Source of the DNA: Cohnella baijiui
GTDB lineage: Bacteria > Bacillota > Bacilli > Paenibacillales > Paenibacillaceae
Direction: 5' to 3'
DNA: 35,420 bases
NCBI RefSeq assembly: GCF_020731285.1
Contig: NZ_JAJFOW010000055.1
Coordinates: forward strand, 1 to 35,420
A program made the translations under genes and the position numbers. This document shows, piece after piece, positions 21,900-30,998 of this stretch. The notes under the pieces were generated by a model that saw nothing but the letters and a program-made list of their open reading frames with translations, searched no databases and had not been told where the DNA came from. Position 1 is the first letter of the stretch. The number at the start of each line of letters is the position of its first letter.

Positions 21900-23150
21900 T
21901 TAGTATTGAAGCTCCGGATACAGCGGATACTGGGCGGTCAGGCCGCGAACGATCTTGCGCGCTTCCTCCAGCTTGGCTTCGTCCTTCGGATTTTTCAGCG
22001 TGAGCGCGATCACCTGTCCGATCGTCTTCATCGCTTCGGCGCCCATGCCGCGCGAAGTGACGGCCGGCGTGCCGATCCGGATGCCGCTCGTGATGAACGG
22101 GCTGGTCGGGTCGAACGGGATCGCGTTTTTGTTGACCGTGATGCCGACGGAGTCGAGCACGTGCTCGGCGTCCTTGCCGGTGATGTTCAGGTTGCGGGTG
22201 TCGATCAGCATCAGGTGGTTGTCCGTGCCGCCGGAAACGAGGTTCAGCCCTTCGCCGAGCAGCGTTTCCGCGAGCGCCTTGGCGTTGGAGACGACGTTGG
22301 CCGCATAGTCCTTGAAGGAAGGCTGCAGCGCTTCGCCGAGGGCCACGGCTTTGGCCGCGATGATGTGCATCAGCGGGCCGCCCTGGGTGCCCGGGAACAC
22401 CGCTTTATCGATCGCCGCGGCCCACGGCTTGCGGCAAAGGATCAGGCCGCCGCGCGGACCGCGCAGCGTCTTGTGCGTCGTCGTCGTGACGAAGTGCGCG
22501 TGCGGCACCGGGGACGGATGCTGGCCGCCGGCGACGAGGCCCGCGATGTGCGCCATGTCGACCATGAGCAGCGCGCCCACGTCTTGGGCGATCTGGCCGA
22601 GCGCTTCGAAGTCGATCGTGCGCGGATAAGCGCTGGCACCGGCTACGATCAGGCGCGGACGATGCTTGAAAGCGGCTTTTCGGACTTCGTCGTAATCGAT
22701 CTTAAAGGTTTGCTCGTCGACGCCGTAGGCGACGAAGTTGTACAGCAGGCCGGACGCGTTGACCGGGCTGCCGTGCGTCAGGTGGCCGCCGTGGGCCAGG
22801 TTCATGCCGAGGACGGTGTCGCCCGGCTTCAGGACGGCGAGGTAGACGGCCAGGTTCGCCTGGGCGCCGGAGTGCGGCTGCACGTTCGCGTGTTCCGCGC
22901 CGAACAGTTCCTTCGCGCGGTTGCGGGCGATCTCCTCGGGGATGTCGACGTATTCGCAGCCGCCGTAGTAGCGCTTGCCGGGGTAGCCTTCGGCGTATTT
23001 GTTCGTCAGGACGGTGCCCATCGCTTCGAGCACGGCTTCGCTGACGATGTTTTCCGAAGCGATCAGCTCCAAGTTGTCGCGTTGACGGGTCAGTTCCAGG
23101 TTCATCGCTTTGACGATTTCGGGGTCTTGATTGCGCAAATGTGCGGACAT
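21900..23150 (-). CDS. glyA: Serine hydroxymethyltransferase
   Basis: 416-residue PLP enzyme converting serine and tetrahydrofolate to glycine and methylene-THF, the main one-carbon entry point. The PLP lysine is Lys227 in VTTTTHKTLRGPRGG. Other landmarks are LIASENIVSEAVLEA, NKYAEGYPGKRYYGG, VQPHSGAQAN and MVDMAHIAGL. Length is normal. It is the last gene of rpiB-ywlG-glyA, with gaps of 36-37 nt, all placed behind a ZTP riboswitch that senses shortage of 10-formyl-THF. In Bacillus upp follows directly. Here a 7.5-kb block intervenes. Confidence 0.98.
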   Translation of the reverse strand: MSAHLRNQDPEIVKAMNLELTRQRDNLELIASENIVSEAVLEAMGTVLTNKYAEGYPGKRYYGGCEYVDIPEEIARNRAKELFGAEHANVQPHSGAQANLAVYLAVLKPGDTVLGMNLAHGGHLTHGSPVNASGLLYNFVAYGVDEQTFKIDYDEVRKAAFKHRPRLIVAGASAYPRTIDFEALGQIAQDVGALLMVDMAHIAGLVAGGQHPSPVPHAHFVTTTTHKTLRGPRGGLILCRKPWAAAIDKAVFPGTQGGPLMHIIAAKAVALGEALQPSFKDYAANVVSNAKALAETLLGEGLNLVSGGTDNHLMLIDTRNLNITGKDAEHVLDSVGITVNKNAIPFDPTSPFITSGIRIGTPAVTSRGMGAEAMKTIGQVIALTLKNPKDEAKLEEARKIVRGLTAQYPLYPELQY

Positions 23151-23186
23151 GGGGGTTCCTCCTCCAAAAGGTATAAGTTCAAAAGG

Positions 23187-23801
23187 TCAATCGCATGTAT
23201 TCGAAGGCCGTTCCGGTTCGGCCGGGAGCGCATAGACCGCCCGTTCGCCGCCGATCAGCTTCGGCCTCGCGTAAGCCATCGTCACCCGGGCTTCGCCCAC
23301 CCAGCGGACGCTGGGCCGCACGGGCACGGCGACCGGCCGGAGATGCATCCCGATCAGCGTCTCGCCGATGTCGAGGCCCGCGTCGGCCTGCACGGACTCG
23401 ACGAGGCACGGATCGCTCAGGCGCCGGTAGGCGTAAGCGGCCATCGAGCCGCCGGCCTTGGGCACGGGCACGGCCGAAACGACCGTCCAGCCCTTTGCCG
23501 CCGCCAGCGTCCGCTCCGTCACAAGCGCGCGGTTCAGATGCTCGCAGCACTGCCAGACGGCATGGAAGCCGACCCGCAGCCGAACGCGGTCGACGCCTTC
23601 GTAGACTTCGCGGGCGACGGCCTCCGCGCCGGACGTGCCGATGCGGCGTCCCTGCACCTCGCTCGTGCTGACGCCGAAGACGATCGTCTGACCGGCGATG
23701 AGGCTCCCCGCGCGGACGAGCTCGTCGAGCGCGCGCTCGACCTGGTCCGCGACCGACGCCGGGGCGGACGCCCCGGGCTGCTGTTGTTCGGAATGCGTCA
23801 T
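23187..23801 (-). CDS. ywlG: TIGR01440-family protein YwlG
   Basis: 204-residue conserved Firmicute protein of unknown function, nearly always between rpiB and glyA. The family pattern is visible: GVSTSEVQGRRIGTSG, GVDRVRLRVGFHAVWQCCEHLNRALV and VPKAGGSMAAYAYRR, then GMHLRPVAVPVRPS. The conserved His and Cys residues could bind a metal, which is inference. ATG 23801 (MTHSEQQQ) is chosen because GGGAGGAG lies about 7 nt upstream. A longer frame from 23837 would contain that ribosome site. Confidence 0.92.
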   Translation of the reverse strand: MTHSEQQQPGASAPASVADQVERALDELVRAGSLIAGQTIVFGVSTSEVQGRRIGTSGAEAVAREVYEGVDRVRLRVGFHAVWQCCEHLNRALVTERTLAAAKGWTVVSAVPVPKAGGSMAAYAYRRLSDPCLVESVQADAGLDIGETLIGMHLRPVAVPVRPSVRWVGEARVTMAYARPKLIGGERAVYALPAEPERPSNTCD

Positions 23802-23838
23802 GCGCTTCTCCTCCCGGCTTTCTTGGCTAGTCTGCATG

Positions 23839-24297
23839 CTAAGGATGAAGGGAATATTGCTGCTCGAGCGCTTTTACCTTGCCCAATCGGCCCAGATGGC
23901 GCTCGCCCGCCGAGAACGGCGTGTCCAGCCATACGCGGACGATCTCCTCGGCCAGTCCCGGACCGACGACGCGCTCGCCCATCGCCAGCACGTTCGTATC
24001 GTTGTGCTCGCGGGTCGCCTTCGCCGAGAACAGGTCGTGCACGAGCGCGCAGCGGATGCCGGGCGTCTTGTTTGCCGCGATCGACATGCCGATGCCCGTC
24101 CCGCAGATCAGAATGCCGCGCTCCGCATCGCCGCCGACGACTTTGTCGCAGACCGGCACGGCGTAGTCGGGATAGTCGACCGAATCCGCGCAGCTGCACC
24201 CTACGTCGATCACCTCGTGGCCCTGCGCCTCCAGAAACGGAACGATGACGTCTTTCAGTCGGTAGCCCGCGTGATCGGCGCCGATTGCGATTTTCAT
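23839..24297 (-). CDS. rpiB: Ribose-5-phosphate isomerase B (RpiB/LacA family)
   Basis: 152-residue isomerase interconverting ribose-5-phosphate and ribulose-5-phosphate. The signatures are the N-terminal MKIAIGADHAGYRLKD, VDYPDYA, the active-site-cysteine block ICGTGIGMSIAANK, and REHNDTNVLAMG. ATG 24297 gives the canonical N-terminus. GGAGG ends only one nt before it, but GGGAGG lies 12 nt upstream. The 72 in-frame codons before it are compositionally unlike the family and cover a terminator. It is first in rpiB-ywlG-glyA, behind the ZTP riboswitch. Confidence 0.95.
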   Translation of the reverse strand: MKIAIGADHAGYRLKDVIVPFLEAQGHEVIDVGCSCADSVDYPDYAVPVCDKVVGGDAERGILICGTGIGMSIAANKTPGIRCALVHDLFSAKATREHNDTNVLAMGERVVGPGLAEEIVRVWLDTPFSAGERHLGRLGKVKALEQQYSLHP

Positions 24298-24455
24298 GCC
24301 TCCAGATACCCTCCCTTTGTCCGATCCGGAACGTCCCGCCTCGCGGCTTGCCGCTTCCGAATCTGCCGCCGCGGCCCTTCCCCTCCGTCGCGGAACGGGG
24401 ATCGGCTTGCCGTCGGCTTGGTCAGATGTATTATACCTAATTTGCCGAAAAAAGA

Positions 24456-24489
24456 CGAAAAAGAGCATGCGTGCGAAAGCACGCTGCTC
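24456..24489 (-). terminator. Expression-platform terminator of the ZTP riboswitch
   Basis: On the minus strand, AGAGCAGCGTGC pairs with GCACGCATGCTCT around a TTTC loop, with one bulge, and TTTTT follows (24461-24456). It begins 3 nt after the aptamer, so ligand-stabilised folding of the aptamer can compete with it. Confidence 0.9.
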
Positions 24490-24492
24490 TTT

Positions 24493-24572
24493 GCCCAGGC
24501 GACCGGCCGACATTCCGGTGCTCCACTGTGGTTAAGCCCACTTGTGTCGCCAGTTACACCGGAACTGCAACT
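24493..24572 (-). ncRNA. ZTP/ZMP riboswitch (pfl motif)
   Basis: Minus-strand RNA in the rpiB leader. It shows AACTGGCG, then the hairpin GTGG-GCTTAA-CCAC, GTGGAGCACC, and at the 3' end CCGGTCGCCTGGGC, matching the pfl layout. TTCCGGTG (24564-24557) and CACCGGAA (24520-24513) form the outer helix, and GGCG with CGCC can form the pseudoknot. The pfl class binds ZTP or ZMP and activates one-carbon and purine genes. Here the ywlG-glyA genes lie downstream. Confidence 0.93.
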
Positions 24573-24581
24573 TGTAGTCTC

Positions 24582-24611
24582 ATCATACCGAACGAAGCGG
24601 CCCGCCGTCAA
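24582..24611 (-). promoter_or_regulatory. Promoter of the ZTP riboswitch-rpiB operon
   Basis: On the minus strand, TTGACG (24611-24606), an 18-nt spacer and TATGAT (24587-24582) lie just ahead of the aptamer. The -35 overlaps the stop codon of ywlE, so the two transcription units are tightly packed. Confidence 0.75.
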
Positions 24612-25186
24612 TGGGTATCCGGCTTGCGAAACGCCCGCTCCAGCGCCTCGCGGATCTCCTCCGCGCACGCCTCGTAAGCTTCGGGCGGTCCTCCGAACGG
24701 GTCCGCAATATCGAAATTCGGCAGGCGGCGTTCCAGTTCCCGCAGCTTGGCCCGATCCGCTTCGGAGAGCGGCTGGCCGAGCGCCCGCTTCATCTGCCAT
24801 TCCGTATAGATCCGCTCCGCCTCGGCGAGGTCCTCCATCACGGGGTGGTCGCGGTAGGAATATTCCATTAACGTATGCGTCTTGGCGACGGCTTCGGGAT
24901 AGCGTTCGACGATCGCGCGCTTGTGCGAGCCGGTCATTGCCAGGATCAAGTCCGCCCAAGCGACCTCGCCGCCGGTGAGCGGCGTCGCGCGTCCGGGCAC
25001 GTCCACATTGCGCTGCCGAAGCGTCTTCTCCGCGTGGGCCGAGATCGGCATGCCGGAAGCGGCGGCCACGCCGGCGGAGCGGACTTCGATCCGCAGGCCG
25101 TCCCTGGCGGCTTGGGCGCGCAGCAGCGCTTCGGCCATCGGACTGCGGCACGTATTGCCCGTACAGACAAGCAGGATGCGTTGCAT
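24608..25186 (-). CDS. ywlE: Low-molecular-weight protein arginine phosphatase YwlE
   Basis: 192-residue LMW phosphatase fold. The P-loop is CTGNTCRSPMAEALL with nucleophile Cys8 and Arg14. Thr12, where tyrosine phosphatases have Ile or Leu, is the known mark of YwlE-type protein-arginine phosphatases that counter the McsB kinase. The general-acid loop is DIADPFGGP near the C-terminus. A helical insertion (AERIYTEWQMKRALGQPLSEADRAKLRELERRL) makes it longer than the 150-residue B. subtilis enzyme. It is placed between mntP and rpiB as in Bacillus. Confidence 0.93.
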   Translation of the reverse strand: MQRILLVCTGNTCRSPMAEALLRAQAARDGLRIEVRSAGVAAASGMPISAHAEKTLRQRNVDVPGRATPLTGGEVAWADLILAMTGSHKRAIVERYPEAVAKTHTLMEYSYRDHPVMEDLAEAERIYTEWQMKRALGQPLSEADRAKLRELERRLPNFDIADPFGGPPEAYEACAEEIREALERAFRKPDTH

Positions 25187-25230
25187 TTGCGTTGCCCCCT
25201 TCTCCCAGACGTCATTTCGTGGTGAATTAG

Positions 25231-25788
25231 TTATATCAAAAAGAGGAGTCCGAACGCAAACAGGATCACGCCGCCGAACGCTTCGCCGTAGCCGCCCAGC
25301 GAACGGCTCACGCGCCGGCCCAGCATGAGGCCGAGCACGCTCATCGAGCCGCCGATAAAGCCGAACAGCAATACGGTGAACAGCATATGCGCCGAAAACA
25401 TGCCGAGCGACACGCCCACGGAAAACGCGTCGACGCTGACGCTGAGCGCGAACACGAGCATGCCCCAGAAGGTTCTGTGATTAAAGGAGGCGACAGGCTC
25501 GCCCCGCAGCGCGCTATATACCATATGGCCGCCGAGCAGGAGCAGCAGCCCGCCCGCCGCCGACGTCGCCACGCCGCCCAGCAATACGCTCACGTACTGT
25601 CCGGTGAACATGCCGGCCAGCGGCATCAGCACGTGAAAGGCGGCGATCATCGAGCTCAGCTTGAGCACGTCCAGCTTGCGGACGCCGCGAAGACCGATGC
25701 CGACGCCCAGCGAGAACGCGTCCATCCCCAGCGCCACCGCCATGATGACGATCGTAAGCATATGTCCCGCCATGACGTGCCATTCCAT
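25231..25788 (-). CDS. mntP: Manganese efflux pump MntP (YwlD-like)
   Basis: 185-residue, six-helix membrane protein made of two related halves. Each holds the conserved Asp in a hydrophobic helix: VALGMDAFSLGVGIG and LSVSVDAFSVGVSLG. MntP exports Mn(II), and its expression is often manganese-responsive. ATG 25788 gives the usual start (MEWHVMAGHMLTIV), with AAGGA close upstream. A longer frame from 25848 has no family resemblance. It sits in the conserved sua5-mntP-ywlE order. Confidence 0.93.
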   Translation of the reverse strand: MEWHVMAGHMLTIVIMAVALGMDAFSLGVGIGLRGVRKLDVLKLSSMIAAFHVLMPLAGMFTGQYVSVLLGGVATSAAGGLLLLLGGHMVYSALRGEPVASFNHRTFWGMLVFALSVSVDAFSVGVSLGMFSAHMLFTVLLFGFIGGSMSVLGLMLGRRVSRSLGGYGEAFGGVILFAFGLLFLI

Positions 25789-25999
25789 GATCCTTCCCCC
25801 TCCGTTCCCGCGGGCAACCTGTCCCGGACCGTGCGCTAAGACCAACATATGCGGACAAGGACCCGATCATGTCTTCGGCGAGGGGCGTCGGGGAAAGGGG
25901 GCTATTCAGTTGGGGGGATGGGGATGAAATCTTGGCCTCGGCGCAATGCGGCCGGCGCGTAGGCGGCCGGCGCGCCTGCTCCGGGGGCGGCCGCGCGCC

Positions 26000-27091
26000 C
26001 TACGCCCGAAGGATGCGGCCGCCCGCGGCTTTGCGCAGGCGGTTCATGAGCGCGGCGCCGATGCCGTCCTCCGGGTAGCCTTCGGCGACGACGTAGTCCA
26101 GGCCGCGGTCGTCGCACGCCCGGAGCGCCGCGTACAGCGCCTGCGCCGCCTCGCCGGGCGCGGCCCGGCTGCCGAGGTCGAGCACGGCGTCGGCGCGGTA
26201 GCCGCCGGCATGCTCGGCGCAGGCCAGGATGCCGACGCGCTGCCCGCGCCCGCGCGCCGCGTCTGCCGCGGCCTGCACCGCGGCGCGCATCGCGGTCGCC
26301 TCGCCCGTCACCAGCACCATTTCGCCCTGCGGGGCGTAATGGGCGTACTTCATGCCGGGCGAGCGAGGCGCCGCCTCGGACTCCTCGCCCGCGGCGGGCT
26401 CGCCGGCCGGAGCGGCCTCCGCCGACGCGCTGTCCGCGCTCTCGACGCGGACGTGCGGTCCCGCGGCCGCGCGGAGCTGCTCGGCGGTAACGCCGCCCGG
26501 GCGCAGCACATGGATGGCGCCGTCGAGCACGCGGACGACCGTCGACTCGAGGCCGACGCCGGTCGGACCGTCGTCCAGCACGCCGTCGATGCGGCCGTCC
26601 AGGTCTTCCAGGACGTGCCGCGCCAGCGTCGGGCTGGGGCGGCCCGAGCGGTTCGCGCTCGGAGCCGCGACCGGACAGCCGGCCGCCGCGATCAGCCGGC
26701 GCGCGGTCTCGTGCGCGGGGACGCGCACGGCGACCGTATCGAGGCCGGCCGTCACACGGGCCGACACGGCACCGGGGCGGACCGGCAGCACAAGCGTCAG
26801 CGGCCCGGGCCAGAATGCCTCCATCAGCCGCCGCTCTAGCGGCGATACGACCGAAGCCAATTCGTCCGCCTCCGACGCGTCGGCCAGATGTACGATCAGC
26901 GGATTGTCGGACGGCCTTCCTTTGGCGGCGAAGATGCTCTCCACCGCCTCCGTGCTGCGTGCGTCGCCCCCGAGCCCGTACACCGTCTCGGTCGGGAACG
27001 CGACAACGCCGCCCGCGGCTAACGCCGAGGCGGCTTCGTGTATGCCGGCGTCCAAGCGCTCCGGCGGCCAATATATCGTCATCTTGTTCAT
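26000..27091 (-). CDS. ywlC: L-threonylcarbamoyladenylate synthase (Sua5/YwlC)
   Basis: 363-residue enzyme making threonylcarbamoyl-AMP from threonine, bicarbonate and ATP for the t6A37 modification of ANN-decoding tRNAs. The N-terminal YrdC domain (to about residue 205) shows VVAFPTETVYGLGGDA, KGRPSDNPLIVH, FWPGPLTLVLP and CPVAAPSANRSGRPSPT. An acidic Ala/Glu/Ser-rich linker leads to SPGMKYAHYAP and the C-terminal Sua5 domain (to the end). ATG 27091 is preferred. ATG 27103 nearly overlaps the ribosome site and ATG 27082 is an alternative. A promoter overlaps the end of spoIIR. Confidence 0.95.
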   Translation of the reverse strand: MNKMTIYWPPERLDAGIHEAASALAAGGVVAFPTETVYGLGGDARSTEAVESIFAAKGRPSDNPLIVHLADASEADELASVVSPLERRLMEAFWPGPLTLVLPVRPGAVSARVTAGLDTVAVRVPAHETARRLIAAAGCPVAAPSANRSGRPSPTLARHVLEDLDGRIDGVLDDGPTGVGLESTVVRVLDGAIHVLRPGGVTAEQLRAAAGPHVRVESADSASAEAAPAGEPAAGEESEAAPRSPGMKYAHYAPQGEMVLVTGEATAMRAAVQAAADAARGRGQRVGILACAEHAGGYRADAVLDLGSRAAPGEAAQALYAALRACDDRGLDYVVAEGYPEDGIGAALMNRLRKAAGGRILRA

Positions 27092-27130
27092 CGTGAGATC
27101 CATCCTTGCCGTTGAACCTATCTTAGGACG

Positions 27131-27158
27131 ATTATATCACAGCGCCCTAGGAGAACAA
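27131..27158 (-). promoter_or_regulatory. Promoter of ywlC (sua5), inside the end of spoIIR
   Basis: On the minus strand, TTGTTC (27158-27153), a 16-nt spacer and an extended -10 TGATATAAT (27139-27131) precede ywlC by about 40 nt. Confidence 0.65.
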
Positions 27159-27896
27159 CGCCCGGAGAAACGCGAACAGCTTTTGCAGCAGCTCCCACAG
27201 GAAAAACTTCGCGTGCGGCTTTTCCAGCGTTCCGCTCGCCGCCTTGCCGCCGGCTTCTTGGCCTTTCTTGTCGGAGGCCGCCTGGGCTGCCTGGGCTTTC
27301 GAAGACTTGCCGCCGGCCTCGGCTTTCGCGTCCTTCGCCTGCTTGCCGCCGGCTTCGCTCGTCTTGGCGGGAGCTTTCGCAGCCTGGTCGTCCGCGGCCG
27401 TCGCGGCCGTCAGACAGAGCGGCGGGAACAGCACGCACCACCAGTTGACGCCTTGCCCATCGCCGAGCGTGATGCGGAGCGCCTCATACTTGCCGGCCGG
27501 GTACGCCTTGCCTTCGAACGTTTTGGCCGGAAAGTCTACTTTGGCCAGCACCGTCTTGGCGCCGTAGCCGGCTTTCTCCCGCTTCAGCACCCGGTTCGCC
27601 GTCTTTTGAATGTCTCCGAGACGGGACTTGATCAGCGTGCGGGCTTCGTCAATCGTATCGGGCATGACGCCCCAGGAATCGATCAGCTTGGCAACCTCGT
27701 CGCGCACTTGGCGCTTGATCGCTTGGTCGCGGTCGCTGTCGGAGTTCGCGATAATTCGGATGCGGATCGCCTCGTTCGGGATTGCGGAATCCCCCGCGGA
27801 ATCCGCGGCCGCGCCCCGCGCGGCAAGGGTGGAGCAGCCAATGACGCCAATCAGCAAAAGAAAAAGATAAGGGATAAAATGGCGGAGACCACGCAT
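27147..27896 (-). CDS. spoIIR: Stage II sporulation protein R
   Basis: 249-residue secreted forespore signal that activates SpoIIGA, so that pro-sigma-E is processed in the mother cell. A hydrophobic signal segment (FIPYLFLLLIGVIGCSTLA) is followed by the family core: IRIRIIANSDSDRDQAIKRQ VRDEV, then YPAGKYEALRITLGDGQGVN and WWCVLFPPLCL. Between that block and the C-terminal FFLWELLQKLFAFLR lies a roughly 55-residue Ala/Lys/Gly-rich low-complexity insert that the family does not normally have at this length. ATG 27896 has GAGGAG about 9 nt upstream. A forespore promoter was not resolved. Confidence 0.95.
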   Translation of the reverse strand: MRGLRHFIPYLFLLLIGVIGCSTLAARGAAADSAGDSAIPNEAIRIRIIANSDSDRDQAIKRQVRDEVAKLIDSWGVMPDTIDEARTLIKSRLGDIQKTANRVLKREKAGYGAKTVLAKVDFPAKTFEGKAYPAGKYEALRITLGDGQGVNWWCVLFPPLCLTAATAADDQAAKAPAKTSEAGGKQAKDAKAEAGGKSSKAQAAQAASDKKGQEAGGKAASGTLEKPHAKFFLWELLQKLFAFLRALFS

Positions 27897-28219
27897 CGTT
27901 TTTCGCTCCTCGCGGCACCCGTCGGCGCCTTCGATGCGTTCCGGAACGTCTTAGCCATCAGTATGTCCGGCTGGGGAAACTATAAACCTCGCAATCTAGC
28001 TTTTTTGGAGGGCAGTGCGGAGAATCTTAGTTGCGCCCGGTGGTGAGGTGTGCGGTCAAGCGAGAGTGGGGTGTTCGGTCGAGCACGATGAAACGCTTCG
28101 AAAGGGGGCCGAGGCGGCGGTCTGCCGGGATGGGCGCGGGAAAGTCAGGGGCGTGGGGCAGCGGAAGAAGTTGGAGAGAAGGGATGCAAGCTATCGTGCG
28201 AATTACGGCTTGCGTTGGA

Positions 28220-28343
28220 CGGCGTTAGCCGGTTTGGGTGGTATCTCGGCGCAATTGGGGGTGCATGGGGCGGCGTTAGCCGGTTTGAGCGGGTATCGCG
28301 GCGCAATTGGGGGTGTATGAGGCGGCGTTAGTCGGTTTGGGCC
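28220..28343. repeat. Intergenic repeat family A, 51-52-bp period (left part)
   Basis: CGTTAG occurs at 28223, 28274 and 28326. Units run GGCGGCGTTAGCCGGTTTG, then AGCGGGTATCGCGGCGCAAT and TGGGGGTG. Each has the small palindrome CGGC-GTTA-GCCG (GTCG in the third). The third copy breaks off after GTCGGTTTGGGCC. Nothing gene-like is visible in 27897-28219. Confidence 0.85.
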
Positions 28344-28430
28344 AATAGTATTGCCCAGAACGTGACATCGTGGACCATTTTACAAACAGGAATGTTATCC
28401 CAGGGAGGCTAAATACTGTAAAACACCTGG

Positions 28431-28661
28431 ATTTTCCGCACATCTCAGTGCCGGATTCCGCCAAACGCCGGGAGTTATACGGTTTTTCCGCACATCTCTT
28501 TGCCGGGTTCCGCCAAACGATGGGAGTTATGCGGTTTTTCCGCACATCTCGGTGCCGGATTCCGCCAAACGATGGGAGTTATACGGTTTTTCCGCACATC
28601 TCGGTGCCGGATTCCGCCAAACGCGAGGAGTTATACGATTTTTCCGCACATCTCGGTGCCA
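28431..28661. repeat. Intergenic repeat family B, exact 52-bp period
   Basis: TTTCCGCACATCTC starts at 28433, 28485, 28537, 28589 and 28641, exactly 52 bp apart. Four full units and one partial unit are nearly identical along their whole length (CCGCACATCTCGGTGCCGG, ATTCCGCCAAACGATGGGAG, TTATACGGTTTTT). Because the spacers repeat too, this is not CRISPR. 52 is not a multiple of three, so the reading frame shifts each unit and coding is unlikely. Confidence 0.95.
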
Positions 28662-28668
28662 GGTTCCT

Positions 28669-28726
28669 GGTTTGAGCGGGTATCGCGGCGCAATCGGGGG
28701 TGCCCGAGGCGGCATTAGCCGGTTTG
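28669..28726. repeat. Repeat family A resumes after family B
   Basis: GGTTTGAGCGGGTATCGCGG, then CGCAATCGGGGGTGC and GGCGGCATTAGCCGGTTTG, continue family A where it broke off at 28343. About 325 bp containing the whole family B array therefore separates two pieces of one A array. Confidence 0.8.
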
Positions 28727-28806
28727 CGCAGGGATCTCCGAGCCCCTTCTCCCCGCTCCACCTTCACGCCTCTCCCCCTGTACCTTGTCTCCAACCCCGG
28801 CCGATG

Positions 28807-29685
28807 CTATCGAATCGCCAGCACGTGCCTGTCGATGCCGGCGTAGTCGCGGACGAAGCGGATCTCGCGCCAAGCGGCGGCTTCCCGCAACAGCTGCGCC
28901 GCGACTTCGGCCTGATGGATGCCGACCTCCCAGGCGACGATCGTCGGCATCGCCGGGAGGCGGCCAAGCTGGGCCGCCATCCGCCGGTAAGGCGCGAGCC
29001 CGTCCGGGCCGCCGTCGAGCGCGAGATGCGGCTCGTAGTCGCGCACCTCGCGCTGCAGGCCGGGCATGTCCGCCGACGGGATGTACGGCGGATTGGAGAC
29101 GATCACATCGAACGCCTGAACCGCGCCCGGGGCGAGAAACGGCTCCAGCAGATCGCCCTGCGCGAACGCGATTGCCGCGCCGTGGCGCGCCGCATTGGCG
29201 CGGGCGACGGCGAGCGCTTCGGGCGACAGGTCCGACGCCGTCACGCGCCAGCGCGGCCGCTCCGCCGCCAGCGTCACGGCAAGCGCGCCGCTGCCGGTGC
29301 CCACGTCCAAGACGCGAAGCGGACGCTCGCGTCCGTCCAGCCGCTCGTCGGCGGCCGCCAGCACCGCCTCGGCGAGCAGCTCCGTCTCCGGGCGCGGGAT
29401 GAGCACCGCGGGAGAAACGTCGAACAAGCGGCCGTAAAAATGCTGCCCGCCCGTCATGTACTGCACCGGCTCGCCTGCGGCTTTGCGCGCCAACAGCCGC
29501 TCCCAGGCCTCCCGCCGCTCCGGCGGAAACGGCTCCCGCATGTCCATCAGCAGCCTCGCCTTATCGCACTCCAGCAGATGGAGCAGCAGCAGCTCGGCGT
29601 TCCCTTCCGCTTCGTCCACGCCCGCCTCGCGCAGCCGCGCCGCGCCCGCCCGCCAGGCGTCGCCGATCGTTTCCCGGTTGTCCAT
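28807..29685 (-). CDS. prmC: Peptide chain release factor N5-glutamine methyltransferase
   Basis: 292-residue SAM-dependent enzyme that methylates the GGQ glutamine of release factors RF1 and RF2. A helical N-terminal domain contains PVQYMTGGQHFYG. The methyltransferase core has VLDVGTGSGALAVTLA (SAM loop, about residue 125) and the glutamine-binding VSNPPYIPS (about residue 195). It lies after prfA, its substrate gene. ATG 29685 (MDNRETIGDAWRAG) has a GGGTGGG upstream. An in-frame GTG two codons earlier is possible. A longer frame upstream is Arg-rich and unlike the family. Confidence 0.95.
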   Translation of the reverse strand: MDNRETIGDAWRAGAARLREAGVDEAEGNAELLLLHLLECDKARLLMDMREPFPPERREAWERLLARKAAGEPVQYMTGGQHFYGRLFDVSPAVLIPRPETELLAEAVLAAADERLDGRERPLRVLDVGTGSGALAVTLAAERPRWRVTASDLSPEALAVARANAARHGAAIAFAQGDLLEPFLAPGAVQAFDVIVSNPPYIPSADMPGLQREVRDYEPHLALDGGPDGLAPYRRMAAQLGRLPAMPTIVAWEVGIHQAEVAAQLLREAAAWREIRFVRDYAGIDRHVLAIR

Positions 29686-29816
29686 GCCCACCCACACCCT
29701 TTCTTTTTTCAACTGCGACACCTTCGCCCGACTCCCGCGACGGTAGGACCGAATGCCAGAACCGGCTCCCCGCACGCGGACCGCCGATTTCCGTCCAGCC
29801 TCGCCCGCCCGCAAAA

Positions 29817-29852
29817 CGAAAAGCGGCCAAGCCTCCCGAAGAAGGCGGCCGC
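29817..29852 (-). terminator. Terminator after prfA
   Basis: On the minus strand, GCGGCC (29852-29847) pairs with GGCCGC (29828-29823), with an inner GCCT/AGGC stem, and TTTTCGTTTT follows. It lies about 35 nt after the prfA stop and before prmC, so prmC may have a separate start or rely on read-through. Confidence 0.75.
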
Positions 29853-29886
29853 CTCGTGCGATGCCTGCCAGATGATGCCGTACCGC

Positions 29887-30960
<1,074 letters not shown>

Positions 30961-30998
30961 TTCACTCAACCTCCGTATGAATTCGTAATCGTCCCTCT

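Noticed and set aside
21678..24248. 856-codon plus-strand frame
   Set aside because: Antisense of glyA, ywlG and rpiB, and it also crosses two terminator or riboswitch regions.
24430..24435. Second TATAAT box on the minus strand between the ZTP terminator and rpiB
   Set aside because: No -35 at proper spacing and no TG extension. It could be chance in an AT-rich leader.
28431..28661. CRISPR array suggested by five regularly spaced repeats
   Set aside because: The full 52-bp unit is conserved, including what would be spacers, there are no cas genes, and a CRISPR array needs unique spacers.
28370..28718. Short frames encoding repeated PHISVPDSAK-like peptides
   Set aside because: They arise from the 52-bp repeat, whose period is not divisible by three, so the peptide frame changes in every unit.
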